Part shown: positions 1 to 5,634 of the stretch, in pieces
Layout: each line of letters begins with the position of its first letter
How positions within the stretch are numbered: position 1 is the stretch's first letter
NCBI GenBank assembly: GCA_001804165.1
Contig: MHFL01000029.1
Span: forward strand, 1,550 to 10,282
Origin: Omnitrophica bacterium RIFCSPLOWO2_01_FULL_45_10
GTDB lineage: Bacteria > Omnitrophota > Gorgyraeia > 2-01-FULL-45-10
DNA length: 8,733 nt
Direction of reading: 5' to 3'
The notes under the pieces: generated by a model
The model's database searches: none
Told to the model about the DNA's origin: nothing
The model's input: the letters and a program-made list of their open reading frames with translations, nothing else
Translations under genes and position numbers: made by a program

Positions 1-114
1 TGGTATTATTATATGCGGCTCTCCAAAAAGAAATATCATTTTATGCCGGATCTCGTCCTAATTCGTTTCTTGCGCGGAAAATTGTTTTATACCAGTACTT
101 ATACATTCAAATAA
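1..114 (+). CDS. 3' end of an upstream gene, product unknown (partial)
   Basis: Frame 1 is open from the first base to a TAA at 112-114. It gives a 37-residue basic, aromatic-rich tail (begins WYYYMRLSKKKYHF, ends FYTSTYTFK). It stops 7 bp before the next ATG, which fits a compact same-strand operon. The fragment is too short to name. The next gene looks like a glycosyltransferase, so a glycan or envelope gene would be a natural neighbour, but that is inference. Frame 3 is also open here (to about 178) and gives a plausible hydrophobic peptide. It would overlap the next gene by about 56 bp and becomes Cys-rich, so frame 1 is preferred only weakly. Confidence 0.4.
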   Translation, partial: WYYYMRLSKKKYHFMPDLVLIRFLRGKLFYTSTYTFK

Positions 115-121
115 TCCTTAA

Positions 122-1966
122 ATGCCGCCCATATTGTCTATGCTGGAAAACCTGCGGAGTAGATTCATTCCCAAAATAAGCGATGTTGTCAATATGATAA
201 TTTTGTTTGGTATCGGTATTTATATGGCATGTATAAGTTGGCAGAAATGGGCGGATATCACAATAGATTTCGGCGTGGAGTTATACGTCCCCTGGCAGCT
301 CGCCAAGGGCAAGGTCCTTTATCGCGATATATGGCAGTTGTACGGACCGTTTTCTCAATATTTTAATTCCTTAATTTTTCGGATATTCGGCGTGGGTCTT
401 ATGAATCTCGCTCTTTTTAACATCATATTGATAGTTGTGATAGCATATTTTTTATACCGCATTTTTCTTGAACTCTCCGACACACTAACCGCTGTCTGCG
501 TTGTTGCTTTTTTCCTATCTGTCTTTGCCTTTCCTCAATACGTAGGCTGTGCTAACTATAATTATGTCTGTCCGTATTCGCATGAGTTAACGCACGGGAC
601 CCTGTTCTCATTCGTTTCTATCTATATCTTTATGCGGTTCATTAAGACTCGCAAGCCGATATTGTTATTCTTGATAGGGATGTTGATCGGGACAGTTTTG
701 CTTACCAAAGCGGAGGTATTTTTCGCGATATTCCCCGCGGTCGGTATCGGCATGATTTGCATAATGATAATTAATAAAGCGTCAATATATAAGATTATAA
801 AAATGGCATCTCTATTTATTATCGGATTTTCCGTGCCGGTCATACTTTTCTTAATCTATTTTTCTTATCATATGCCATTCCTTTCCGCCCTAACGGAGAT
901 AATGCAGCAATACCGAATGATTTCTGAAAAAATGATGACATCTCAAAAGTTCATAATGTGGGTTCTTGGCCTTGACAGACCCGCATTTAATTTAAAGATG
1001 TTGCTGATAATTGCAGGGAAATATTTGTGGATATTTATATTGTTCTTTTTCTCGAGTTTTTTATTGAGCAGGCTCAAAACACAAAATTTAAAAAAGATGA
1101 CGATGGGACTCATTATCTTGGCTCTTGCTGCACTGCTCCACTTCATTACAAAAAATACATCATGGTTGGATATGGGCAGACCTCTTCCCGTTATTACTTT
1201 CTTGCTCGGCATATATATATTTATTGCCATGTTGTCATCTAATAATATACCGCAAAAAGTACGGGGACTATTACCCTTTTTGGTTCTAGCGATATTCTCA
1301 TTTACCCTCCTTTTCAAGATCATCTTGAATGCGCATGTCTATCACTATGGTTTCGTTTTGGCCATGCCCGCATCTCTGTTATTAATAATGTTACTTCTCT
1401 ATCAAATGCCTAATTTTTTGGGGAGATTGTTTGGCGATAGAAATTTCATTCGTATAATGAGTCTGAGTTTAGTAGTAACTATTATGATAACCCATATTGG
1501 TTTGAGCAAAAGGTTATATAATCTTAAGACATTTATGTTTAGTTCCGGAATAGATGCTATAAAGACTTGGGACGCGCGTATATCGCCTCAAGGGTTGTGC
1601 GGACGCCTTGCGTTGGAAAGAATAGAAAAAATTATGGGCAAGAATGAAACCTTCGTAGCGTTTCCAGAGGGCGCGCTGTACAATTATTTGGCTAGACGCG
1701 ACAACCCTACTCCATACTATGATTTTAAGCCTGTCCCGGTGGAAATTTGGGGGAATCTATATTTTGCATCATTAAAAAAATTCCCGCCAGACTACGTTCT
1801 TTTAGTTGAAAGAGATACTTCAGATTGCGGGCCTCGCTATTTTGGGCATGATTATGCTTTTGAACTTTATTCCTGGATTAAGGATGATTATAAGATATTA
1901 TCTCAAGAGGGGTCTCCGCTAAGCGGCTCAGGTTATGGTGTCGCAATCGCAAAGCGAATCAGGTGA
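122..1966 (+). CDS. Polytopic membrane protein, probable GT-C type glycosyltransferase
   Basis: A 614-residue integral membrane protein with about 12-13 hydrophobic helices (roughly 23-42, 95-115, 121-140, 158-175, 179-218, 228-248, 297-317, 327-342, 354-372, 382-402, 409-427, 444-461). A soluble C-terminal domain of about 150 residues follows (465-614). After helix 1 comes a loop with D-I-T-I-D-F-G-V-E-L (45-54) and then GKVLYRDIWQLYGPF (63-77). An acidic first extracytoplasmic loop followed by LYRDI..YGP is typical of GT-C/PMT-ArnT-like transferases, which move sugars from polyprenyl-phosphate donors on the outer face of the inner membrane. The acceptor cannot be read. No clear Shine-Dalgarno precedes ATG 122 or the alternative ATG at 140. 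The gene is visibly more AT-rich than those downstream of 2043, so it may belong to a separately acquired surface-glycan region. The fold class is likely; the exact function is uncertain. Confidence 0.65.
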   Translation: MPPILSMLENLRSRFIPKISDVVNMIILFGIGIYMACISWQKWADITIDFGVELYVPWQLAKGKVLYRDIWQLYGPFSQYFNSLIFRIFGVGLMNLALFNIILIVVIAYFLYRIFLELSDTLTAVCVVAFFLSVFAFPQYVGCANYNYVCPYSHELTHGTLFSFVSIYIFMRFIKTRKPILLFLIGMLIGTVLLTKAEVFFAIFPAVGIGMICIMIINKASIYKIIKMASLFIIGFSVPVILFLIYFSYHMPFLSALTEIMQQYRMISEKMMTSQKFIMWVLGLDRPAFNLKMLLIIAGKYLWIFILFFFSSFLLSRLKTQNLKKMTMGLIILALAALLHFITKNTSWLDMGRPLPVITFLLGIYIFIAMLSSNNIPQKVRGLLPFLVLAIFSFTLLFKIILNAHVYHYGFVLAMPASLLLIMLLLYQMPNFLGRLFGDRNFIRIMSLSLVVTIMITHIGLSKRLYNLKTFMFSSGIDAIKTWDARISPQGLCGRLALERIEKIMGKNETFVAFPEGALYNYLARRDNPTPYYDFKPVPVEIWGNLYFASLKKFPPDYVLLVERDTSDCGPRYFGHDYAFELYSWIKDDYKILSQEGSPLSGSGYGVAIAKRIR

Positions 1967-1970
1967 ATAC

Positions 1971-2002
1971 CCCTCGCGTAGCTTGACACCCTCGCGTGGC
2001 TT
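1971..2002 (+). repeat. Two-copy imperfect direct repeat upstream of promoter
   Basis: The 14-mer CCCTCGCGTAGCTT (1971-1984) recurs as CCCTCGCGTGGCTT (1989-2002), 13 of 14 bases identical, with an 18-bp period. The second copy ends 3 bp before the -35 hexamer. The first copy runs into its own TTGACA (1983-1988). It could be an activator or repressor binding site, a duplicated promoter element, or a short interspersed repeat. The sequence alone does not decide. Confidence 0.55.
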
Positions 2003-2005
2003 CCC

Positions 2006-2034
2006 TTGACATTTATATCCATATTATGTAAAAT
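2006..2034 (+). promoter_or_regulatory. Sigma70-type promoter, near-leaderless start
   Basis: The -35 hexamer TTGACA (2006-2011) is a perfect consensus. It is followed by a 17-bp spacer and TAAAAT (2029-2034), one mismatch from TATAAT, in an AT-rich stretch. Transcription would begin near 2040-2042. The next ATG is at 2043 and has no Shine-Dalgarno, so the transcript is probably leaderless or has a leader of a few bases. This is the only strong promoter seen and probably drives the block from 2043 onward. Confidence 0.72.
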
Positions 2035-2042
2035 ATAACTCA

Positions 2043-2171
2043 ATGAAGAAAAGAAGGAAAAGGCCCATTAGGGTTAGAAAGAGATGGGCTTTGAATCCGG
2101 GGACGAGGATAAAGGAGAGCGGAAAGATTTATAGGAGAGCGAAGGAGAAGAAGGCGGTTGAGAAAGATTGA
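2043..2171 (+). CDS. Small, very basic conserved-looking protein, function unknown
   Basis: A 42-residue ORF from ATG 2043 to TGA 2169-2171. It starts [15 protein letters not shown] and continues [19 protein letters not shown]. About 20 of its 42 residues are Lys or Arg, and it has no His or Cys. The order (basic head, Trp, NPxTR, K-x-S-x-K-I-Y-x-R, Lys-rich tail) resembles small unnamed basic proteins seen in several bacterial phyla; this is recalled similarity, not a search. Such composition fits RNA or ribosome binding, but that is inference. The gene sits just behind the promoter at 2006-2034 with no ribosome binding site, and its stop overlaps the TTG start of hisG by 4 bases (TTGA). It is not a histidine leader peptide, because it has no His codons. 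Confidence 0.68.
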   Translation: MKKRRKRPIRVRKRWALNPGTRIKESGKIYRRAKEKKAVEKD

Positions 2172-3097
2172 GAGAGAGGGTGGCAAGGGTGAAAGATAAG
2201 GGTAAAGAAGGGATTAGACTTAAAAGAGATAGGCTCAAATTAGGAATACCTAAGGGGAGTCTCCAGGAAGCGACGGTGAGGATGTTCAAGAAGGCGGGCT
2301 TCTCTATCGGCATCAGCGAGAGGTCGTATTTTCCGTCGATCGACGATGACGAGCTCGAGGTCATACTCTTCAGGGCCCAGGAGATGTCCAGATACGTTGA
2401 GGACGGCATACTGGATGCCGGCATCACGGGAAATGACTGGATAACGGAGAACTCGTCCAAGGTAGTCAAGGCCGCCGAACTTGTCTACGCGAAACAGAGC
2501 CTGAAACCGGTGAGGTGGGTCTTGGCGGTTCCAGAACAATCCAAGATTAAAAAGATAAAGGACCTCAAAGGAAAGAGGATAGCCACAGAACTCGTCAACG
2601 TTACAAAGGAATTCTTAAAGAAGAATAAGGTCACAGCGGAGGTCGAGTTCAGTTGGGGCGCGACTGAAGTCAAGGCGGCGATTGGCGTTGATGCCATAGT
2701 CGAGGTTACTGAGACCGGCTCGAGCCTCAGGGCGAATAAATTGAGAGAGGTCGCCACTGTATGCGAATCGACGACGCAGCTCATAGTCAATCGGAAGAGC
2801 TGGATGATCCCGTGGAAGAGGGATAAAATCGAGAATCTCATTCTCCTTTTGAAAGGCGCGATCCTCGCGGAAGGAAAGGTGGGATTAAAGATGAATGTCG
2901 CCAGGAGCGATTTAAAAAATGTATTATCTCTTTTACCGGCGCTGAAGAAACCGACGGTCTCTAACCTATCTGATCCGGAATGGGTTGACATTGATACGGT
3001 GCTCGATGAGGATGTGCTGAAGGATCTGATACCGAAACTTAAACGCGCCGGCGCTCAAGGAATCATTGAATATCCTTTGAATAAGGTGATTTATTAG
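2168..3097 (+). CDS. hisG: ATP phosphoribosyltransferase, long regulatory form
   Basis: HisG catalyses the first, committed step of histidine synthesis: ATP plus PRPP gives phosphoribosyl-ATP and pyrophosphate, in the cytoplasm. The family N-terminus [23 protein letters not shown] starts at residue 23, followed by DAGITGNDW (83-91). The PRPP-binding loop is [16 protein letters not shown] (175-190). The C-terminal part (about 235-309, with [13 protein letters not shown] and [14 protein letters not shown]) is the ACT-like domain of long-form HisG, so feedback inhibition by histidine and no need for HisZ are expected from the family. The start is uncertain. There is no ATG, and TTG 2168, GTG 2180 and GTG 2189 are in frame. 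TTG 2168 overlaps the previous stop and allows translational coupling, but it adds about 22 basic residues not usual in HisG. GTG 2189 has a purine-rich GAGAGAGGG upstream. No other his genes are nearby. Confidence 0.95.
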   Translation: MRERVARVKDKGKEGIRLKRDRLKLGIPKGSLQEATVRMFKKAGFSIGISERSYFPSIDDDELEVILFRAQEMSRYVEDGILDAGITGNDWITENSSKVVKAAELVYAKQSLKPVRWVLAVPEQSKIKKIKDLKGKRIATELVNVTKEFLKKNKVTAEVEFSWGATEVKAAIGVDAIVEVTETGSSLRANKLREVATVCESTTQLIVNRKSWMIPWKRDKIENLILLLKGAILAEGKVGLKMNVARSDLKNVLSLLPALKKPTVSNLSDPEWVDIDTVLDEDVLKDLIPKLKRAGAQGIIEYPLNKVIY

Positions 3098-3106
3098 GTT
3101 TTGATT

Positions 3107-3113
3107 GGAGGTG
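3107..3113 (+). promoter_or_regulatory. Strong ribosome binding site
   Basis: GGAGGTG lies 8 bases before ATG 3122 and is one of the best Shine-Dalgarno matches in the window. It supports the 29-codon gene downstream as real and suggests high translation. Confidence 0.8.
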
Positions 3114-3121
3114 ACACCAAT

Positions 3122-3211
3122 ATGCCTTGTGGACGTAAGCGTAAACGCGCTAAGATGGCGAAACACAAAAGAAAAAAAAGGATGAGGAGAGATAGACATA
3201 AGAAGAAATAA
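3122..3211 (+). CDS. COX24/AURKAIP1-domain-like small basic protein, probable ribosomal peptide
   Basis: A 29-residue ORF beginning MPCGRKRKRAKMAKHKRKKR and ending in RHKKK. It has about 20 Lys/Arg, 2 His and no acidic residue except one Asp. From memory, the pattern MPxGKKRKRxKxxxHKRKKRxRxxRHKKK matches the short bacterial AURKAIP1/COX24-domain proteins, well known in Bacteroidota and related to mitochondrial small-subunit protein mS38. A role on the small ribosomal subunit is therefore likely, though not shown here. The strong GGAGGTG site 8 bases upstream and the tight packing (24 bp after hisG, 3 bp before the TPR gene) support expression. It is easily missed by gene callers because of its length. 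Confidence 0.85.
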   Translation: MPCGRKRKRAKMAKHKRKKRMRRDRHKKK

Positions 3212-3214
3212 AGG

Positions 3215-4726
3215 ATGACAGTTTTTAAGAGATTTCTATTTATCAGCCTTGCGTTAATTGTATTTGAAAATATAACTGTAATAGAAGACGCATATTCGGC
3301 TAAGGATATATTCTCTTTGGGGAGAGGGCTCTTATTGAAGCCGCAGAAAGAATCGAGCCCCTTCTCCAAAGCGATTGCCCATTTTACGATGGGCATTATT
3401 TATGATAATGAGTTAAAGTTCGAAGAGGCGATCTCGGAGTATGGAAAGGCCCTTGAGATAGACCCGAAGGCAAGCTACATACATACCCGGCTCGCCCTGG
3501 ATTATCTCATGACGAAAAAAGAGACCGCCGCGCTCGACGAGCTAAAAGTAGCTAAATCGCTCGATCCCGCCGACACGAGGCCGCGCTTTCTCCTGGCTTT
3601 AATCTACGCGACACAAAAGAAATTCGATGAGGCCCAGAAAGAGTATGAGGAGATAGTCAAATTAGAGCCGACGTCGCTCTGGGCGTTAAGTTCTTTGGCA
3701 GACATATTCATCCTGCAGGAAAAGATGAACGAAGCGGCTTATATATACGAGAAATTATTGGAGAAGGAGAAAAACTCAAGCGTTCTCTATTTCAATTTAG
3801 GCGTCATCTATTCAAAAATCGGGAAGATAGATCTTGCCATAGAAAAGTTGAAGGAGGCCGTGAAATTAAATCCGAATTATGCTCAAGGCTACGTTGGATT
3901 GGGCGTATTATACGAGACGAAATCGGATTTTGAAAACGCCATACCCAATTTCGAGAAGGTGCTCGAGATAAACCCGCTAAACACTAAAATTTATCATCAC
4001 CTGGGTTATCTATACTATAGAGTGAAGCGCACGGACGACGCGGTTCATCAATACGAACTTCTAACGAAATTGAACCCGAAGGACGTGGATGCATACTTAG
4101 AATGGGCGAATATCCATCTGAAAGAGAAGCGGCCTAAGGACGCTATCTTCGTTCTTGAGCAAGCGAACAAAATAGGTATAAAAGAAGTCAACCTATATCT
4201 GGCATTGGGATACGCATATAGCTCCGACGAGAGAAATGCGGAGGCATTAAAATATTATAATATGGCATTAGAATTAAAACCCGACGATCCTAAGGTCCGT
4301 TTCCATTTAGGCGCTTTCTATGAGAAGACCGGCCGGAAAGAATTGGCCGAAAAAGAGTTTAGGGAGGTAATCAGATTAGCCCCCGATTTCGCCGATGCCT
4401 ATAACTATTTGGGATATATGTTTGCCGAAGATGGCAGAAACCTGGATGAGGCGATCGCCTTGATAAAGAAGGCATTGGAGTTCGAGCCGAATAACGGGGC
4501 ATACATAGATTCGCTGGGTTGGGCGTATTATAAAAAAGGTATGATAGATGAGGCGCTTCGGGAACTCGAGCGGGCAATTGGCTCTGAGCCGGATGACGCG
4601 GCTATAAGGGGCCATTTGGGAGACATCTATTTCGAGAAGGGGATGCACGACAAAGCCCGTGACGAATGGCAAAAGTCATTGGAACTCGATCCTGCTCAGG
4701 ATAAGGTGAGAGAGAAGTTGAAATAG
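3215..4726 (+). CDS. Exported TPR-solenoid protein (13 TPR units)
   Basis: A 503-residue protein. Residues 1-29 form a signal peptide: MTVFKR, a hydrophobic core, and a likely cleavage after AYSA (26-29). No lipobox Cys is present. From about 53 to 495 it is unbroken tetratricopeptide repeats: 13 units, 12 of exactly 34 residues and one (393-427) of 35, with the usual W/L-G-Y-A-F-A-P pattern (for example GVIYSKIGKIDLAIEKLKEAVKLNP). The tail is only DKVREKLK. TPR solenoids bind proteins or peptides, and an exported one would act as a scaffold in the periplasm or at the outer membrane. No catalytic domain is attached. The ATG lies 3 bp after the previous stop with only AAGG between, so translation is probably coupled; AAGAAG at 3200-3205 is a weak site. 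Partner and pathway are unknown. Confidence 0.88.
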   Translation: MTVFKRFLFISLALIVFENITVIEDAYSAKDIFSLGRGLLLKPQKESSPFSKAIAHFTMGIIYDNELKFEEAISEYGKALEIDPKASYIHTRLALDYLMTKKETAALDELKVAKSLDPADTRPRFLLALIYATQKKFDEAQKEYEEIVKLEPTSLWALSSLADIFILQEKMNEAAYIYEKLLEKEKNSSVLYFNLGVIYSKIGKIDLAIEKLKEAVKLNPNYAQGYVGLGVLYETKSDFENAIPNFEKVLEINPLNTKIYHHLGYLYYRVKRTDDAVHQYELLTKLNPKDVDAYLEWANIHLKEKRPKDAIFVLEQANKIGIKEVNLYLALGYAYSSDERNAEALKYYNMALELKPDDPKVRFHLGAFYEKTGRKELAEKEFREVIRLAPDFADAYNYLGYMFAEDGRNLDEAIALIKKALEFEPNNGAYIDSLGWAYYKKGMIDEALRELERAIGSEPDDAAIRGHLGDIYFEKGMHDKARDEWQKSLELDPAQDKVREKLK

Positions 4727-4752
4727 GGATACGGGTAACGGATACGGGGTAC
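4726..4752 (+). repeat. Degenerate heptamer array, GGGWWAC type
   Basis: Successive units are GGGATAC (4726-4732), GGGTAAC (4733-4739), GGATAC (4740-4745, one base short) and GGGGTAC (4746-4752). The first G is the last base of the TPR gene stop codon. The array fills nearly the whole 31-bp gap to the next ATG, and its last GGGG (4746-4749) is the only Shine-Dalgarno-like element for the gene at 4758. Confidence 0.7.
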
Positions 4753-4757
4753 GTAAA

Positions 4758-5597
4758 ATGGAAAGACCGAATATACAGGAATTACAGAAGAAGGCGATAG
4801 AGATCAGGAAAGATATACTAAAAATGCTCATGCTTGCCGGCTCTGGGCATACAGGCGGGAGTCTTTCCATAGTTGAGATATTGATCGCGCTATATTATTA
4901 TAAATTGAGGAACGATCCTAAGCGGCCGGATTGGAAAGAACGCGACATATTTTTATTATCCAAGGGCCACGCGTGCCCCGCGCTATATGCCGTTTTGGCG
5001 CACAAGGGCTATTTTCCAAAAGAAAAACTCTGGACGTTGAGGAAGCTGGGGAGTTTATTACAGGGCCATCCACAAATGGGGCTAGCCGGGGTGGAGATAT
5101 CGAGCGGCTCTTTGGGCCAGGGCCTATCGATAGCGAACGGCATCTCTTTGGCGGCCCGGCTCGATAAGTTAGATATAAGAATATATTGCCTGTTAGGAGA
5201 CGGCGAGACAAATGAGGGCCAGGTCTGGGAAGCGGTCATGACCGCAAGCCATTATAAATTGGATAAAGTTTGCGCTATCATCGATTTCAACAAATTACAG
5301 ATAGACGGGTTTTGCTGCGATGTCAAAGATATGGGCTCTTATATGCATAAGTGGAAGGATTTTGGATGGCACGCGATTGAGGTCGACGGCCACGATTTTA
5401 CCAAACTAATTGACGCTCTCGATGAGGCGGGGGGGCTTAAGGGCAAGCCAACTGTCATTATTGCGCACACTGTGAAAGGCAAGGGCGTCTCGTTCATCGA
5501 AAACAAGGTTGAATGGCACGGCGTTGCGCCAAAGAAAGAGGAATATGAGCGCGCGATGAACGAGTTGGAGGAGGCATATAGAAAAATTCAAAATTAA
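4758..5597 (+). CDS. Transketolase, N-terminal (TPP pyrophosphate-binding) subunit
   Basis: A 279-residue half-transketolase. With the C-terminal subunit it forms the enzyme of the non-oxidative pentose phosphate pathway that transfers two-carbon ketol units between sugar phosphates using thiamine diphosphate. Visible motifs are GSGHTGG (28-34), SKGHACPALY (68-77), GHP (103-105), GSLGQGLS (117-124) and the TPP/Mg motif GDGETNEGQVWEA (147-159) with D148 and N178 as metal ligands (IDFNKLQIDG, 175-184). KGKGV (240-244) and EWHG (252-255) follow. Its length is normal for a split subunit, so the gene is not truncated. The C-terminal subunit is not adjacent; it begins 2.7 kb downstream at 8327. The last codons (RKIQN) lie in an AAAATTN heptamer array. 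The ribosome binding site is weak and is supplied by the preceding array. Confidence 0.93.
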   Translation: MERPNIQELQKKAIEIRKDILKMLMLAGSGHTGGSLSIVEILIALYYYKLRNDPKRPDWKERDIFLLSKGHACPALYAVLAHKGYFPKEKLWTLRKLGSLLQGHPQMGLAGVEISSGSLGQGLSIANGISLAARLDKLDIRIYCLLGDGETNEGQVWEAVMTASHYKLDKVCAIIDFNKLQIDGFCCDVKDMGSYMHKWKDFGWHAIEVDGHDFTKLIDALDEAGGLKGKPTVIIAHTVKGKGVSFIENKVEWHGVAPKKEEYERAMNELEEAYRKIQN

Positions 5598-5603
5598 AAA
5601 TTG
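5583..5603 (+). repeat. AT-rich heptamer array AAAATTN
   Basis: Three exact 7-mers are in phase: AAAATTC (5583-5589), AAAATTA (5590-5596) and AAAATTG (5597-5603). A slipped AAATTAA follows to 5610. The array spans the end of the transketolase N gene (stop 5595-5597) and the start of the gap. AT-rich low complexity makes chance more likely here than at the other arrays, but the period is again 7. Confidence 0.5.
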
Positions 5604-5622
5604 AAATTAACATAACTATCAC

Positions 5623-5628
5623 AAGGAG
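5623..5628 (+). promoter_or_regulatory. Ribosome binding site fixing the start at 5635
   Basis: AAGGAG ends directly against the upstream ATG at 5629 but lies 6 bases before the in-frame ATG at 5635. The second ATG is therefore the better start for the FtsH-like gene. Confidence 0.75.
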
Positions 5629-5634
5629 ATGCTT

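Noticed and set aside
943..1323. 126-codon minus-strand open frame inside the membrane protein gene
   Set aside because: It is a shadow of a strongly supported + strand coding frame; its product has no recognisable motif and no ribosome binding context.
2022..2027. TATTAT as the -10 box for TTGACA 2006-2011
   Set aside because: The spacer would be 10 bp, too short; TAAAAT at 2029-2034 gives 17 bp.
2043..2171. Histidine attenuator leader peptide upstream of hisG
   Set aside because: It contains no His codons and no terminator/antiterminator pair is visible; it overlaps hisG rather than preceding it with a leader.
2485..2991. 168-codon minus-strand open frame opposite hisG
   Set aside because: The + strand encodes a clear full-length HisG; the antisense product is low-complexity Ser/Leu/Phe-rich.
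4726..4752. CRISPR-like or transposon-end repeat
   Set aside because: The units are 7 bp, degenerate and without spacers; no terminal inverted repeats, transposase or target duplication are visible.
4758..5597. Truncated or frameshifted full-length transketolase or DXS
   Set aside because: The length and motifs match a complete split N-terminal subunit, and a separate C-terminal subunit with its own ribosome binding site begins at 8327.
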